A stretch of 64,000 bases of DNA from CAMYKD01 sp041617155 (lineage in GTDB: Bacteria > Pseudomonadota > Alphaproteobacteria > Kiloniellales > JAKSDN01). The translations under genes were made by a program, and so were the position numbers. Each line of letters begins with the position of its first letter. The stretch's first letter is position 1. Location of the stretch: contig JBFJPL010000007.1 in the NCBI GenBank assembly GCA_041617155.1, positions 7,168 through 71,167 on the forward strand. Direction: 5' to 3'. This document shows positions 18,507 through 27,663 of the stretch, piece after piece. Under the pieces are notes generated by a model, which saw only the letters and a list, made by a program, of their open reading frames with translations, was not told the origin of the DNA and searched no databases.

Positions 18507-19610
18507 TCAATCGCCCACGAATGGGTCGAACCGGGTCAAGTCCGCGGCATTTCGAAACACCGTGAGGCGGTCCGCCGGGGGTGCTGGAAGATCGGCACAA
18601 TCGTCATCTTCATGGTGTGCTTTCGCCGCTACCTCGCGATTGAAAATATGGCGCACTTGGTCGGGAAAGCGCCTTGCTATCTCGCCGTAAATTTCCGGGT
18701 CGCGCTCCCCGGAATCGCCGACCAGCAGAAATTTCCGGCCCGGATAGCGCCGCAGAATGGCCTCGATTTCCGGGACCTTGAAGTCCTCCGAACAGGCGAA
18801 CAGATCGAGGAAGGTCTCGTCCTTCAGGCGGAAGGTCTTGAGATGATAGCTGCCGCGCGGAAAGCCTGCCTCGGCCATGAACGACGACAGCGCCGGATAA
18901 AGCTGCCACGGCGAGGCGGAAACATAGTGGAATGCGACCGAGCCGTCGTTCCAGTTGCGGTAGGCCTCGGCCATACCCGGAACCCCCCGAAACGGCCGCA
19001 AGAAGGTGTTGGCCAGAAGCTCGTTGCGGTTGGCTACCTCGCTCACCTTGACGGTGTCGTCGATGTCCGAGATGATGGAAAGCCCCTTGGGACCGACGAG
19101 CCGGGCCGTAGCCGAGAAGATCCGCTCGTCACCCGGCGGCAGCACGGCCTCGAACGTCAGCCAGGTGCCCTCGGCGGCGGCCGGCAGGTCCAGCCGGGCG
19201 AGCTGAAGCTCGCCGGAAAAATGTCCGTTGGCGCCCGACTGCTCGAGCTTGAAAACGCGCGCACCAAGCCGAACCCGAGGCTGCTTGCCCCGCTCGCTGT
19301 CGACCAGGAACATCCGGCTGCGCTGTCGGAACAGAGCCTCGTCGACACCCTCCATCTCGGGTTTTACACCGCTCAGAAGCAACCTAGTGGCAACATCGCG
19401 CCAAGCTGACTCGGGCTCGGGCTCGAACACCCAGCCGTGAATCGGAACCCGCCAGGCGGTGCCGTTCGGCTCGATATGACCGCTGGTCGGGAAAAAGACG
19501 ATCTGCTCGTTGCTTTTTACTTTCGAACTCAACGCGGCCGCCGGGTCCGGAAGAATCCAGAGCCAAACGAAGGCCCACAACAGCAGATACCGTTGTACTT
19601 TGAGAGACAC
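18507..19610 (-). CDS. exported protein with APP1 phosphatidate phosphatase domain
   Basis: The open frame runs far upstream, but the real start is probably the GTG at 19610, which shares its G with the TAG stop of the aminopeptidase gene (TAGTG). It is followed by a classical signal peptide (VSLKVQRYLLLWAFVWLW...AAALS). The 367-residue product contains an N-terminal beta domain and then the APP1 catalytic motif SDIDDTVKVS (DxDxT HAD-type) with LRPFRGVPGMAEAYRNW and LLVGDSGERDPEIY downstream. Yeast App1 dephosphorylates phosphatidate; bacterial members are little studied. An envelope lipid-phosphate role is inferred. Confidence 0.85.
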   Translation of the reverse strand: MSLKVQRYLLLWAFVWLWILPDPAAALSSKVKSNEQIVFFPTSGHIEPNGTAWRVPIHGWVFEPEPESAWRDVATRLLLSGVKPEMEGVDEALFRQRSRMFLVDSERGKQPRVRLGARVFKLEQSGANGHFSGELQLARLDLPAAAEGTWLTFEAVLPPGDERIFSATARLVGPKGLSIISDIDDTVKVSEVANRNELLANTFLRPFRGVPGMAEAYRNWNDGSVAFHYVSASPWQLYPALSSFMAEAGFPRGSYHLKTFRLKDETFLDLFACSEDFKVPEIEAILRRYPGRKFLLVGDSGERDPEIYGEIARRFPDQVRHIFNREVAAKAHHEDDDCADLPAPPADRLTVFRNAADLTRFDPFVGD

Positions 19611-21619
19611 TAGACGGTGATCGGCCGAGTTGCCCGCTCGAGCCAACGGGCGGTGTCGCCATCGACTTGCGGCAGCAGAGCTTCGCGCACGCGGGCATGA
19701 TAGGCATCGAGCCAGGCGATCTCGTCTTGGGTCAGCAGTGACGGCTCCACCAGATTGAGGTCGATCGGCGCCAGGGTCAGGGTTTCGAAGGCCAGCATGG
19801 GGCGCTCGTCGCCCGGCTGCGCCGTGTCCTCGATAACCATGACCAGGTTCTCGATCCGGATGCCGTAGGCGCCGGCCTTGTAATAGCCGGGCTCGTTGGA
19901 CACGATCATGCCCGCTTCCAGCGCCACGTTGGATGGCACCTTGGAGATGCGCTGCGGCCCCTCGTGGACACCGAGGAAGCTGCCGACCCCGTGGCCCGTG
20001 CCGTGGTCGTAGTCGAGTCCGACCCGCCACAGGGGCGCGCGCGCCAGTGTGTCCAGCTGACTGCCCGTCGTGCCGCCGGGAAACCGCGCCGTGGCGATCG
20101 CGATATGACCCTTGAGCACGCGGGTGAAGCGATCACGCATCTCGGCGCTGGGCGACCCGATTGCGACGGTCCGGGTCACGTCCGTGGTCCCGTCCAGGTA
20201 CTGGGCACCGGAATCCAATAGGTAGAGATCGCCGAGTGCAAGGCGGCGTTCGCTGGCCGGACTGGCGCGGTAGTGCACGATGGCACCGTTTGCCCCGGCG
20301 CCGGAGATCGTATCGAACGAAAGATCGCGGAAATGGTCGTTCTTGCGCCGCAGGTTGTGGAGGTGCTCCGCCATCTCCAGTTCGCCCAGACCCTCACCGT
20401 TGGCCGCGCGCGCCGGCGCCTCGGACGACAGCCAGGCGAGGAAGCGGCTGAGCGCCGCCCCGTCACGCCGGTGCGCGGCGCAAGCGCCCTCGATCTCCAC
20501 CGGGTTCTTCCGAGCCTTGGCCGCCTGACAGGGATCGCCGTCCTTGACGATTTCGGCACCGGCGTTATCCAGGCGTTGAAACACCCAGGCGGCGGCGGTC
20601 GAGGGGTCCGCGAGGACCCGCTTGCCAGCGGCCCCGAGCCTGTCGAGCGCGTCGCCCAATTCATCGGGGTCGCGGATCGAAATGCCATTGCCGAGATGGG
20701 TCTGAAGGTCCGGTGTCAGCTTGCGCCGGTCGACGAACCACTCGACCGTGGCATCGCCGTGCAGCACGGCAAAGGAAAGCGGCAGGGGTGTGTGCGGCAC
20801 GTCGCCACCGCGCACATTAAGCAGCCAGGCAATCGAGTCCGGTAGGGTGATCACCCCGGCCTCGGCACCCTTCTTGGCAAGTGCTTCGGTCACCTCGGTG
20901 CGCTTTTCGGCCGACGGCTTGCCGGCGAAATCCAGCGGATGTGCGACGATCGGTGCGATCGGCGGCGCCGGCTGGTCGGTCCACACCGCGTCGAGCGGGT
21001 TCTTCGCGCAGGGAACCAGCGTCCCGTCGGCCTTCTCCGCCGCGGCGCGGAGCGCCGCAAGTTGCGCCTCCGTATGCAGCCAGGGGTCGTAGCCCAGCTT
21101 GGCTCCGGCCGGCAGGTGCGCTTCGATCCAGGCGGTCGGCGGCTGGTCCATGAGATGCTGCGGGGTGAAGAGGTCGGTGTCGACCTCGCTCTGGACCTGC
21201 AGCGTGTAGCGACCATCGACGAACACGGCGGCCTTGTCCATCAGCACCACGGCCATGCCGGCCGAGCCGGTAAATCCGGTCAGCCATTCCAGGCGCTCGG
21301 CGCGCCGCGGAATGTACTCGCCCTGATGTTCGTCGGCGTGGGGCACGGCGAAGCCGTTGATCGCCTGCCGCTTCAAGACCGCGCGCAAAGCCGCCAAGCG
21401 CGCTGAATGATTCGGTGATGGCGCTTGCCAAGCGTCGCGCAGCGCAGCCTTCAGGGCGCGAAGTTGCGTTTGCAGAGCTTCGGACGGGGACCCGGAGACC
21501 AAGCCGAGCCAGGCGTCCGGATCCTCGCCCTCGGGCGCGGCAAGGACTCCGGCCAGGAGGTCGCGTACGCCGGCCGTATCGAAACGGCTGCTCGATTTGG
21601 CCAACAGGCGATCGAGCAC
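19610..21619 (-). CDS. aminopeptidase P family (Xaa-Pro) metallopeptidase
   Basis: M24B peptidase that removes N-terminal residues before proline using two metal ions. The preferred start is GTG at 21619, because AAGGAG lies five bases upstream; this gives 669 residues. A TTG at 21655 in the same frame lacks such a site. After an N-terminal stretch of about 70 residues of unclear role come two creatinase-like domains (ADEHQGEYIPRRAERLEWLTGFTGSAG) and the catalytic domain with LLDSGAQYLDGTTDVTRT, GTGHGVGSFLGVHEGP and MIVSNEPGYY, which hold the Asp, His and Glu metal ligands. Its stop is fused to the start of the APP1 gene. Confidence 0.92.
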   Translation of the reverse strand: MLDRLLAKSSSRFDTAGVRDLLAGVLAAPEGEDPDAWLGLVSGSPSEALQTQLRALKAALRDAWQAPSPNHSARLAALRAVLKRQAINGFAVPHADEHQGEYIPRRAERLEWLTGFTGSAGMAVVLMDKAAVFVDGRYTLQVQSEVDTDLFTPQHLMDQPPTAWIEAHLPAGAKLGYDPWLHTEAQLAALRAAAEKADGTLVPCAKNPLDAVWTDQPAPPIAPIVAHPLDFAGKPSAEKRTEVTEALAKKGAEAGVITLPDSIAWLLNVRGGDVPHTPLPLSFAVLHGDATVEWFVDRRKLTPDLQTHLGNGISIRDPDELGDALDRLGAAGKRVLADPSTAAAWVFQRLDNAGAEIVKDGDPCQAAKARKNPVEIEGACAAHRRDGAALSRFLAWLSSEAPARAANGEGLGELEMAEHLHNLRRKNDHFRDLSFDTISGAGANGAIVHYRASPASERRLALGDLYLLDSGAQYLDGTTDVTRTVAIGSPSAEMRDRFTRVLKGHIAIATARFPGGTTGSQLDTLARAPLWRVGLDYDHGTGHGVGSFLGVHEGPQRISKVPSNVALEAGMIVSNEPGYYKAGAYGIRIENLVMVIEDTAQPGDERPMLAFETLTLAPIDLNLVEPSLLTQDEIAWLDAYHARVREALLPQVDGDTARWLERATRPITV

Positions 21620-21721
21620 CTCATCTCCTTGAAATTTGTTGGATTTGGCCGACAAGCTGACCGACTTTCCTGCGGTTGAAACGGATCTGCAAGCTAAGCC
21701 CGGTCCGCCGTGGTGGCAAGA

Positions 21722-23054
21722 TCAAGGCTCCACGGGTGGCGTTTTGCGCCGCCGGCTGATCAGCCGTGCGCCCAGACCATAAGTGAAGTAGGCCCAGGCC
21801 CAGTTGAGGAACACCATCATCCGGGTCCGGAAGTCGATCAAGAAGAAGATGTGGACGAGGCCCCAGAACATCCAGGCGATCCAGCCGGTCAGCTTGATCC
21901 AATGAAGATTGGCCACCGCAGCGCCTCGGCCGATGGTTGCCAGCATACCCTCGTCGCGGTAGCGGAACGGCAGCGGTGCGGCCTTGCCGGCCAGCCGCCG
22001 GCCGATCGCCCGCGCGACATAGGCGCCCTGCTGCTTGGCGACCGGCGCCACCGCGGGTAGGGGCGAGTCCCCCGATGGCGCGCAGTGGGCCGCATCGCCA
22101 ATGACAAAGACCTCGGGATGCCCCGGAACGGTGAGATCCTGGCCGATCTCGACCCGCCCTGACCGGTCGACCGCGGGCCCGAACAAGCCGACGAGCGCCT
22201 CCGCCTTGGTCCCCGCAGCCCAGAGAACCGTGGCCGCCGGTATCACCTCCCGATCCGCGCCGACCACGACCGCATCGGACCGGATATCCTGGACCGGCGT
22301 TTCCAGGCGCACCGTCACGCCTTTCGCGGTCAAGGCCCGATAGGCGAAATCGGTGAGACGGTCCGAGAAACCGGCCAGCAGGTTCGGGCCGGCCTCCAGC
22401 AGGACGATTTCGGCCTCGCCCGGAACGATGCGGCGGAAATCCCGGGCCAGCGCGCTCTTGGCCAGCTCGGCGATGGCGCCGGCCAAGTTCCACACCGGTC
22501 GGCCCGCCGCCGACGATCACGAAAGTCATGAGCCGCCGCCGCGCCGCCTCGTCAGAAGTCATCTCGGCCTGCTCGAAAGCCAACAGAATCCGCTCGCGCA
22601 TGTCCAGGGCGTCTTCCAGGGTCTTTAGGCAGAGCGTCCGCTTGCGCCACTCGTCGTGCCCGAAATAGGCGTATTGTGAACCGGTCGCGAGCACCAGGAA
22701 GTCGTAGCCATAGCGACCGGCCGGAGAGATGACCGACTTGCCGGCGAGATCCAGGCCGGTGATTTCGTCCATCAGGACCGAAACGTTGGGACGGTCGCGG
22801 AACAGCGAACGGATCGGCACGGCGACGTCGGCCGGCGAGACCGCCGCTGTCGCCACCTGGTAGAGCAGCGGCTGAAACAGGTGATGGTTCTGGCGGTCGA
22901 CGATCGTGATCCGGACCGGCGCCTTTTTGAGGCCGCGAGCCACCGAGACGCCGCCAAAGCCGGCCCCGACCACCACCACATGCGGTGCCGCCTGTTCCGG
23001 AAGCCGGTCACCGGCGCCCGACCTTTGGTCCTGCGGATGCGCCTTGCCGCTCAT
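21722..23054 (-). pseudogene. type II NADH dehydrogenase, interrupted by a single-base frameshift
   Basis: Two overlapping frames together encode a complete NDH-2, the single-subunit FAD enzyme that passes electrons from NADH to quinone. The first frame has the FAD motif VVVGAGFGGVSVARGL and reaches the NADH motif GGGPTGVEL, then reads nonsense. The other frame resumes exactly with AGAIAELAKSALARDFRRI and continues to the C-terminal membrane-binding part. The break is one extra A on the + strand at 22485/22486 (CCAAGTTCC where CCAGTTCC would restore the frame). Corrected, the product is 443 residues, normal for the family. It may be a sequencing error or a real recent mutation; there is no other decay. 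Confidence 0.85.
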
Positions 23055-23311
23055 GTGCCCTTCGCCTCCCGGTCACGCATTTATCACAGGATTCTCAGCA
23101 AGGCGAGATAACCAGATCCTATTGAAGCTGACTGGCTTTCACTCTGGAGCCATGCCCGAAATGCAATGCTGCGCCGCAAAAATGACCCAAGCAATCTAAC
23201 GGCTTTGATCCCAGATTTCCCGCACGAACAACCACTGTTGCAGTGCAGCATTAGTTGCGAAAGCTAGCGGAACTTAAGAACCAAGAGCGAAAATCGAAAG
23301 GAGTTCGAAAA

Positions 23312-24250
23312 ATGGCCCGTTTGACTGACCGCGAGCTGGGTGTGATCCAGCAGGCCCGCGGCGCCAGCTGGCGCGAGTGGCGCGCCCTAGATACCCTCCT
23401 CCTGGAGGCGCGACGCAACCGGTCGGAATTGCTCGCGCGGATGTTTGTCCGCGGAGCGAAGGGTTTTGTTCGCCTGACCGGCCTGAGTGCCGTGACCCGT
23501 CTGGTCGCGGACCGTGTCGTTCACCCTATGCGGAAATGGGCCATGCATCGCCGTACCATCGCCGAATTGCGGCAGCTTGACGACCATCTTTTGCTCGACA
23601 TCGGGCTGTGCCGTGGTGACCTGAACCATTTCACCGAGCAATTGATCGATGCCAAGATGCCGGCGCCCCGCAAGGGCATGCTGAGCGGGTTGCGTCGTGC
23701 GTTGCAGCGCCGGACCGCAATCCGCCAGCTTGATGCACTCGACGACCGCCTATTGGCCGATATCGGTCTGGTGCGCGGCGATATCCCACGCGTTGTCGAC
23801 GGATTGCTGCCGGCGCCAGGCAGATCGGCCGGCTTTCCGGCCCTGGCGGCCGTGACGTGGCTCGCGGGGAAGTTAGCGGCAACTGCCGCGATCCTAGGAG
23901 CGGCGATCCGCCGCCGTCTGGAGCGACGCGCCACGATCCGCCAGCTCGAGGCCCTCAACGACCGTATGCTGGCCGATATCGGCCTGGTGCGCGGCGATAT
24001 TCCAGGCTTCGTCGACGGCCAGCGGAACGACCGGTCCACCGGGGCCGGACCGTTGACCTTGGAGCAGACGAACTATTGGGATTCGGTTGTGCGCGCCTTG
24101 CGCCAATGGGATCTGAGCCGCCAGGCCGCCAATCAGATGGCCCGGTTCAAGGCCGACACCCTGCACGACCTCGGTTACGTCAAAGGCGACGTGGACTGGG
24201 TGCCCGAGGTAATGGCCCGGCGCAAGCTGGACAACCAAAGGGCGGCTTGA
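23312..24250 (+). CDS. protein with four tandem DUF1127-like units
   Basis: A 312-residue basic protein starting at ATG 23312, eight bases after AAAGGAG. It contains repeated units ending in DIGLxRGDI: about residues 75-107 (RRTIAELRQLDDHLLLDIGLCRGDL), 132-160, 206-234, and a weaker fourth at about 266-296 (DTLHDLGYVKGDVDW). Each unit is the core of DUF1127 (YjiS-like), normally a whole protein of 50-90 residues with Arg-rich helices; single-unit members in alphaproteobacteria have been linked to RNA binding and phosphate or stress physiology. Four units in one chain is unusual. No signal peptide or clear membrane helix, although 176-200 is hydrophobic. A good terminator follows at 24347. Confidence 0.85.
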   Translation: MARLTDRELGVIQQARGASWREWRALDTLLLEARRNRSELLARMFVRGAKGFVRLTGLSAVTRLVADRVVHPMRKWAMHRRTIAELRQLDDHLLLDIGLCRGDLNHFTEQLIDAKMPAPRKGMLSGLRRALQRRTAIRQLDALDDRLLADIGLVRGDIPRVVDGLLPAPGRSAGFPALAAVTWLAGKLAATAAILGAAIRRRLERRATIRQLEALNDRMLADIGLVRGDIPGFVDGQRNDRSTGAGPLTLEQTNYWDSVVRALRQWDLSRQAANQMARFKADTLHDLGYVKGDVDWVPEVMARRKLDNQRAA

Positions 24251-24346
24251 CGGCAGATTTATGCTGCTTTTGGTTTAGGTTTGCCATTGATATGCGCACG
24301 ACGATTGCAGTAAGCTAAAGACTTATTGTCCACTGTCTCTCCATGT

Positions 24347-24381
24347 GCGGCGGCTTCTAGGATGGAAGTCGCCGCGCTTTT
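24347..24381 (+). terminator. intrinsic terminator after the DUF1127-repeat gene
   Basis: An 11-base stem GCGGCGGCTTC / GAAGTCGCCGC (one G-U pair in RNA) with the loop TAGGATG is followed by GCTTTTC. It is oriented for + strand transcription coming from the DUF1127-repeat gene about 100 bases upstream. Its right half overlaps the 3' end of prmA on the other strand, as is common for convergent genes. Confidence 0.75.
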
Positions 24382-25262
24382 CTTGAGCGCTCCAACAAGA
24401 GGGTCGACCACTCGCCGATGGGCAGCCGCGCGACCAGGCGCAGTCCATGGAGGCGATGAGGCACAAGCACAAGCCGCTCCTGGCGTGCCAGCAAGCCCGA
24501 TAGAACCGCCAGTCCGCCGGGAGCGAGGTTCCGCGCCAGCCCCGTGGCCATGGTCGCCAGTGGCTCCGCCAAGATGTTCGCCACGATCAGATCGTAAGGC
24601 CCGCTCTGGGCCAGAACGGCACTGCGGTAACCGTCGCTGGCGACCGGGCGAACCCGCGCCGCTACGCCGTTGAGCCTGGCGTTGGTGCGGGCCACCGCCA
24701 GCGCGGTCCGATCGTTGTCGGCGGCCACGACTGAGACCGGCCAGAGCTTCGCCATGGCGATCGCCAACACGCCCGAGCCGCACCCCAGGTCGAGCGGCCG
24801 CTTGAACCGGCGGCGCTTGGCCATTTCCGACAGGACCAGAAGGCAGCCCCGCGTGCTCTCGTGCCGGCCCGTGCCAAAGGCGGCGTTGGCATCGATCAGG
24901 ATCGGGATGCTGGCGGCCGGCGTCACTTCGCTCACATGGGACCCATAAATGTAGAAGCGCCCGGCGCGAATCGGCGGCAGAGCCTTCTGGCTCTCGGCCA
25001 CCCAGTCGACGTCCGGCAGCGCTTCGATCCGAAAATCGGGCAGGTCGACGCCGGCCGCGGCCGCCGCCGACGTCAAAAGTGTTGTCACATCAGGCTTTTT
25101 CGGCCGGGCCGCCAAGTAGACCGTGATGGGGACCATGCCCGCTTCGGGTCCGTCGATGACCAGGGCGCCGCCAAGTGTCTCCAAAGCCACTTCGAAGAAC
25201 GGCAGCGCCGGGGGCGGCACCGCGAGAGCGAGGGTCCAGCCCGAACCGTTGGCCTTGCCCAA
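24357..25262 (-). CDS. prmA: PrmA, ribosomal protein L11 methyltransferase
   Basis: PrmA trimethylates lysines of ribosomal protein L11 using S-adenosylmethionine. The 301-residue protein has an N-terminal substrate-recognition domain beginning WTLALAV and a C-terminal Rossmann methyltransferase domain. Motif I reads LDLGCGSGVLAIAMAKL, the acidic end of strand 2 is AADNDRTALAV, and the family motif DLIVANILAEPL is present, as is the upstream FGTGRHESTRGCL. The likely start is TTG at 25262, four bases after the uvrD stop, so the two genes form an operon; no better ATG or GTG lies nearby in frame. Confidence 0.94.
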   Translation of the reverse strand: MGKANGSGWTLALAVPPPALPFFEVALETLGGALVIDGPEAGMVPITVYLAARPKKPDVTTLLTSAAAAAGVDLPDFRIEALPDVDWVAESQKALPPIRAGRFYIYGSHVSEVTPAASIPILIDANAAFGTGRHESTRGCLLVLSEMAKRRRFKRPLDLGCGSGVLAIAMAKLWPVSVVAADNDRTALAVARTNARLNGVAARVRPVASDGYRSAVLAQSGPYDLIVANILAEPLATMATGLARNLAPGGLAVLSGLLARQERLVLVPHRLHGLRLVARLPIGEWSTLLLERSRKARRLPS

Positions 25263-25266
25263 ATCG

Positions 25267-27543
25267 TCAGCCAGCCTGGTCTTCGGGTACCACGAAGCTG
25301 GCGATCACTTTCTTTTCGCCGGCCTTGTCGAAGCCGATGGTCAGCCGGTCGCCCTCCGCCAGGCGGACCGTGCCGTAGCCGAACTTTCGGTGGAACACCC
25401 TGGACCCGACGACAAAGCCATCGGCCGGCCGGCTTTCCACCAGGGTCGGCACCACGTCGATAAAACGGCTGCTCTGCCCGGACCGCTGTCGCGCCCGTGT
25501 CATGCCCGGACTGGTGCGACGTTCGTCCCAGCCGGTGAAGTTCGTGTCGCCCAGGCCGCCTGATTGACCGCCATAGAGCCCGGGATCGCTCTCCCGCTCG
25601 ACCTGATCGGCCGGCAGTTCGTCGACAAAGCGCGAGGGGATCGCCACGCTCCACGACCCGTGTATCCGTCGGTTGGCGGCAAAGCTGATGATCGCGCGCT
25701 GCCGGGCCCGGGTCAGGCCGACATAGGCCAAGCGCCGTTCCTCCTCCAGGCCGCGCACACCACCCTGGTCGAGCGCTCGCTGGTTGGGGAACAAGCCCTC
25801 TTCCCAGCCCGGCAGGAAAACGGTTTCGAACTCGAGACCTTTGGCCGCGTGCAGGGTCATGAGGTTGACCTGATCCTGGCCCTGGTCGCTGATCGCCTCC
25901 ATGACCAGGCTGACGTGTTCCAGAAAGCCAGCCAGGCTCTCGAATTCCTCGAGGGCGCCGAGCAGTTCCTTGAGGTTTTCCAGGCGTCCCGGCGCCTCGA
26001 TGGTTTTGTCGTTCTGCCACATTGCGGTGTAACCGGACTCGTCCAGCACGGCTTCGGCCAAAGCCACGTGATGCATTTCCTTGGCCATCTCGCGCCAGCG
26101 GTCGAAATCCGCCAGCAGGTCGGCCAGCGCACGACGGGCGGGCGGGCGCAGCTCGTCGGTTTCGACCAATTCTCGCGCCGCCTGAACCAGCGAGATTTCG
26201 CGTGCCCGGCCGTGGCCGTGGAGCAGGCGCAGAGTCGCATCGCCCAAGCCGCGGCGCGGCTTGTTGAGAATGCGCTCGAACGCCAGGCCGTCGTCCGGCT
26301 GGTGGATCACCCGCAGGTAGGCCAGCGCATCGCGGATCTCCAGGCGCTCGTAGAAGCGCGGGCCGCCGACCACCCGGTAGGGCAGGCCGAGCGTGATGAA
26401 ACGCTCCTCGAACTCTCGGGTCTGAGAGCCGGCACGCACCAGGATCGCGACCTGAGATAGCCTGTGGTCCTTGCGCTGCAGGCTTTCGATTTCCTCGCCG
26501 ACAAAGCGGGCCTCGGCCTCGCCGTCCCACAGGCCGCGCAGGCGAATCGTCTCACCCTCGGCGTCCTCGGTCCAAAGAGTCTTGCCGAGCCGTCCCTCGT
26601 TGTGGGTGATCAAACCCGACGCCGCGGCGAGGATGCGGCCGGTCGAGCGGTAGTTGCGCTCGAGCCGGATGACGCGGGCACCGGGCATGTCCTTCTCAAA
26701 TCGCAGAATGTTGCCGACCTCGGCACCGCGCCAGCCATAGATCGACTGGTCGTCATCGCCCACGCAACAGAGGTTCTGATGGCCCTGGGCCAACAGGCGC
26801 AGCCAAAGGTACTGAACCACGTTGGTGTCCTGGTATTCGTCGACCAGGATATAGCGGAAACGGCGGTGCGCCTTCTCCAGCACCTCCGGATGGTTCTGCA
26901 GCAGGCCGAGGCTGTGCAGCATCAGATCGCCGAAATCGCAGGCATTGAGGGTCTTGAGACGCTCTTGATAGGCCGCGTAGAGTGCCACCGCGCGGCCCCC
27001 GGCCAGATCGCCCGAATCGCCCGCCGAGACCTTGTCGGGCGTCAGGGCCCGGTCTTTCCAACGCTCGATGGCGCCGAGCACGGCACGCGCCGGCCATTTC
27101 TTGTTGTCGATCCCCTCGGCTTCCAGGAGCTGCTTGACCAGGCGCAGTTGGTCGTCGGTGTCGAGGATCGTGAAATTGGGCCGCAGGCCCACCAGTTCGG
27201 CGTCCTCACGCAGCATGCGCGCCGCCAGGGAATGGAAGGTCCCGAGCCACCAGCCCTCGACCGGCCGGCCGACCAGGGCTGCGACCCGATCTTTCATCTC
27301 GCGCGCCGCCTTATTGGTAAAGGTCACCGCCAGCACCTGACCCGGCTGTGCGCGTCCGGTCATCAGCAAGTGCGCCAGGCGTGTGGTCAAGACCCGGGTC
27401 TTGCCGGTGCCGGCTCCAGCCAGCACCAACACCGGACCGTCGAGCGCATCGACGGCCGCGCGCTGCGCCTCGTTGAGCGCCGCAAGATAGGGGTAGCGGA
27501 GGTCTTCCGCGCTGATGCCGGCCGGCTGGGACATGATGGTCAC
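25267..27543 (-). CDS. uvrD: UvrD/PcrA-family superfamily 1A DNA helicase
   Basis: A 3'-5' helicase that acts in nucleotide-excision and mismatch repair and clears replication obstacles. At 758 residues the length is typical of UvrD/PcrA. Motifs in order: Q motif LNEAQRAAV, Walker A GAGTGKT, Ia VTFTNKAAREM, II VDEYQDTN, III GDDDQSIYGWRGAE, IV RLERNYRST, V MTLHAAKGLEFE and VI RLAYVGLTRARQRAI. The C-terminal tail contains a Tudor-like RNA-polymerase-binding segment (VGSRVFHRKFGYGTV). The start is GTG 27543 (or ATG 27534), with a GAGG ribosome site buried in a hairpin (27552-27574). prmA follows in the same transcript. Confidence 0.95.
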   Translation of the reverse strand: MTIMSQPAGISAEDLRYPYLAALNEAQRAAVDALDGPVLVLAGAGTGKTRVLTTRLAHLLMTGRAQPGQVLAVTFTNKAAREMKDRVAALVGRPVEGWWLGTFHSLAARMLREDAELVGLRPNFTILDTDDQLRLVKQLLEAEGIDNKKWPARAVLGAIERWKDRALTPDKVSAGDSGDLAGGRAVALYAAYQERLKTLNACDFGDLMLHSLGLLQNHPEVLEKAHRRFRYILVDEYQDTNVVQYLWLRLLAQGHQNLCCVGDDDQSIYGWRGAEVGNILRFEKDMPGARVIRLERNYRSTGRILAAASGLITHNEGRLGKTLWTEDAEGETIRLRGLWDGEAEARFVGEEIESLQRKDHRLSQVAILVRAGSQTREFEERFITLGLPYRVVGGPRFYERLEIRDALAYLRVIHQPDDGLAFERILNKPRRGLGDATLRLLHGHGRAREISLVQAARELVETDELRPPARRALADLLADFDRWREMAKEMHHVALAEAVLDESGYTAMWQNDKTIEAPGRLENLKELLGALEEFESLAGFLEHVSLVMEAISDQGQDQVNLMTLHAAKGLEFETVFLPGWEEGLFPNQRALDQGGVRGLEEERRLAYVGLTRARQRAIISFAANRRIHGSWSVAIPSRFVDELPADQVERESDPGLYGGQSGGLGDTNFTGWDERRTSPGMTRARQRSGQSSRFIDVVPTLVESRPADGFVVGSRVFHRKFGYGTVRLAEGDRLTIGFDKAGEKKVIASFVVPEDQAG

Positions 27544-27551
27544 CGTTATAC

Positions 27552-27574
27552 CTCAGCGATCGCGATTCGCTGAG
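27552..27574 (-). promoter_or_regulatory. hairpin covering the uvrD ribosome-binding site
   Basis: A perfect 8-base inverted repeat, CTCAGCGA-TCGCGAT-TCGCTGAG, lies immediately upstream of uvrD. Read on the minus strand, the GAGG that would serve as Shine-Dalgarno seven bases before GTG 27543 forms the end of the stem, so ribosome access could be controlled. It might instead be an operator for a DNA-binding protein. The pairing is seen; either function is inferred. Confidence 0.45.
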
Positions 27575-27663
27575 CGCTTATGCGGGCGAATTCTGGACAA
27601 ACTTGACCGCGCGGTCCCTAGCCGTTCATCTAAGGAGGCGCGCCAAACCCGAGGGATTTCGCC

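Noticed and set aside
18507..20030. APP1-domain protein extended into the aminopeptidase gene
   Set aside because: The signal peptide starts at GTG 19610; the upstream part is aminopeptidase sequence read in another frame.
24259..24783. Minus-strand frame overlapping the 3' end of prmA
   Set aside because: Out-of-frame shadow of prmA; the gap beyond prmA holds a + strand terminator instead.
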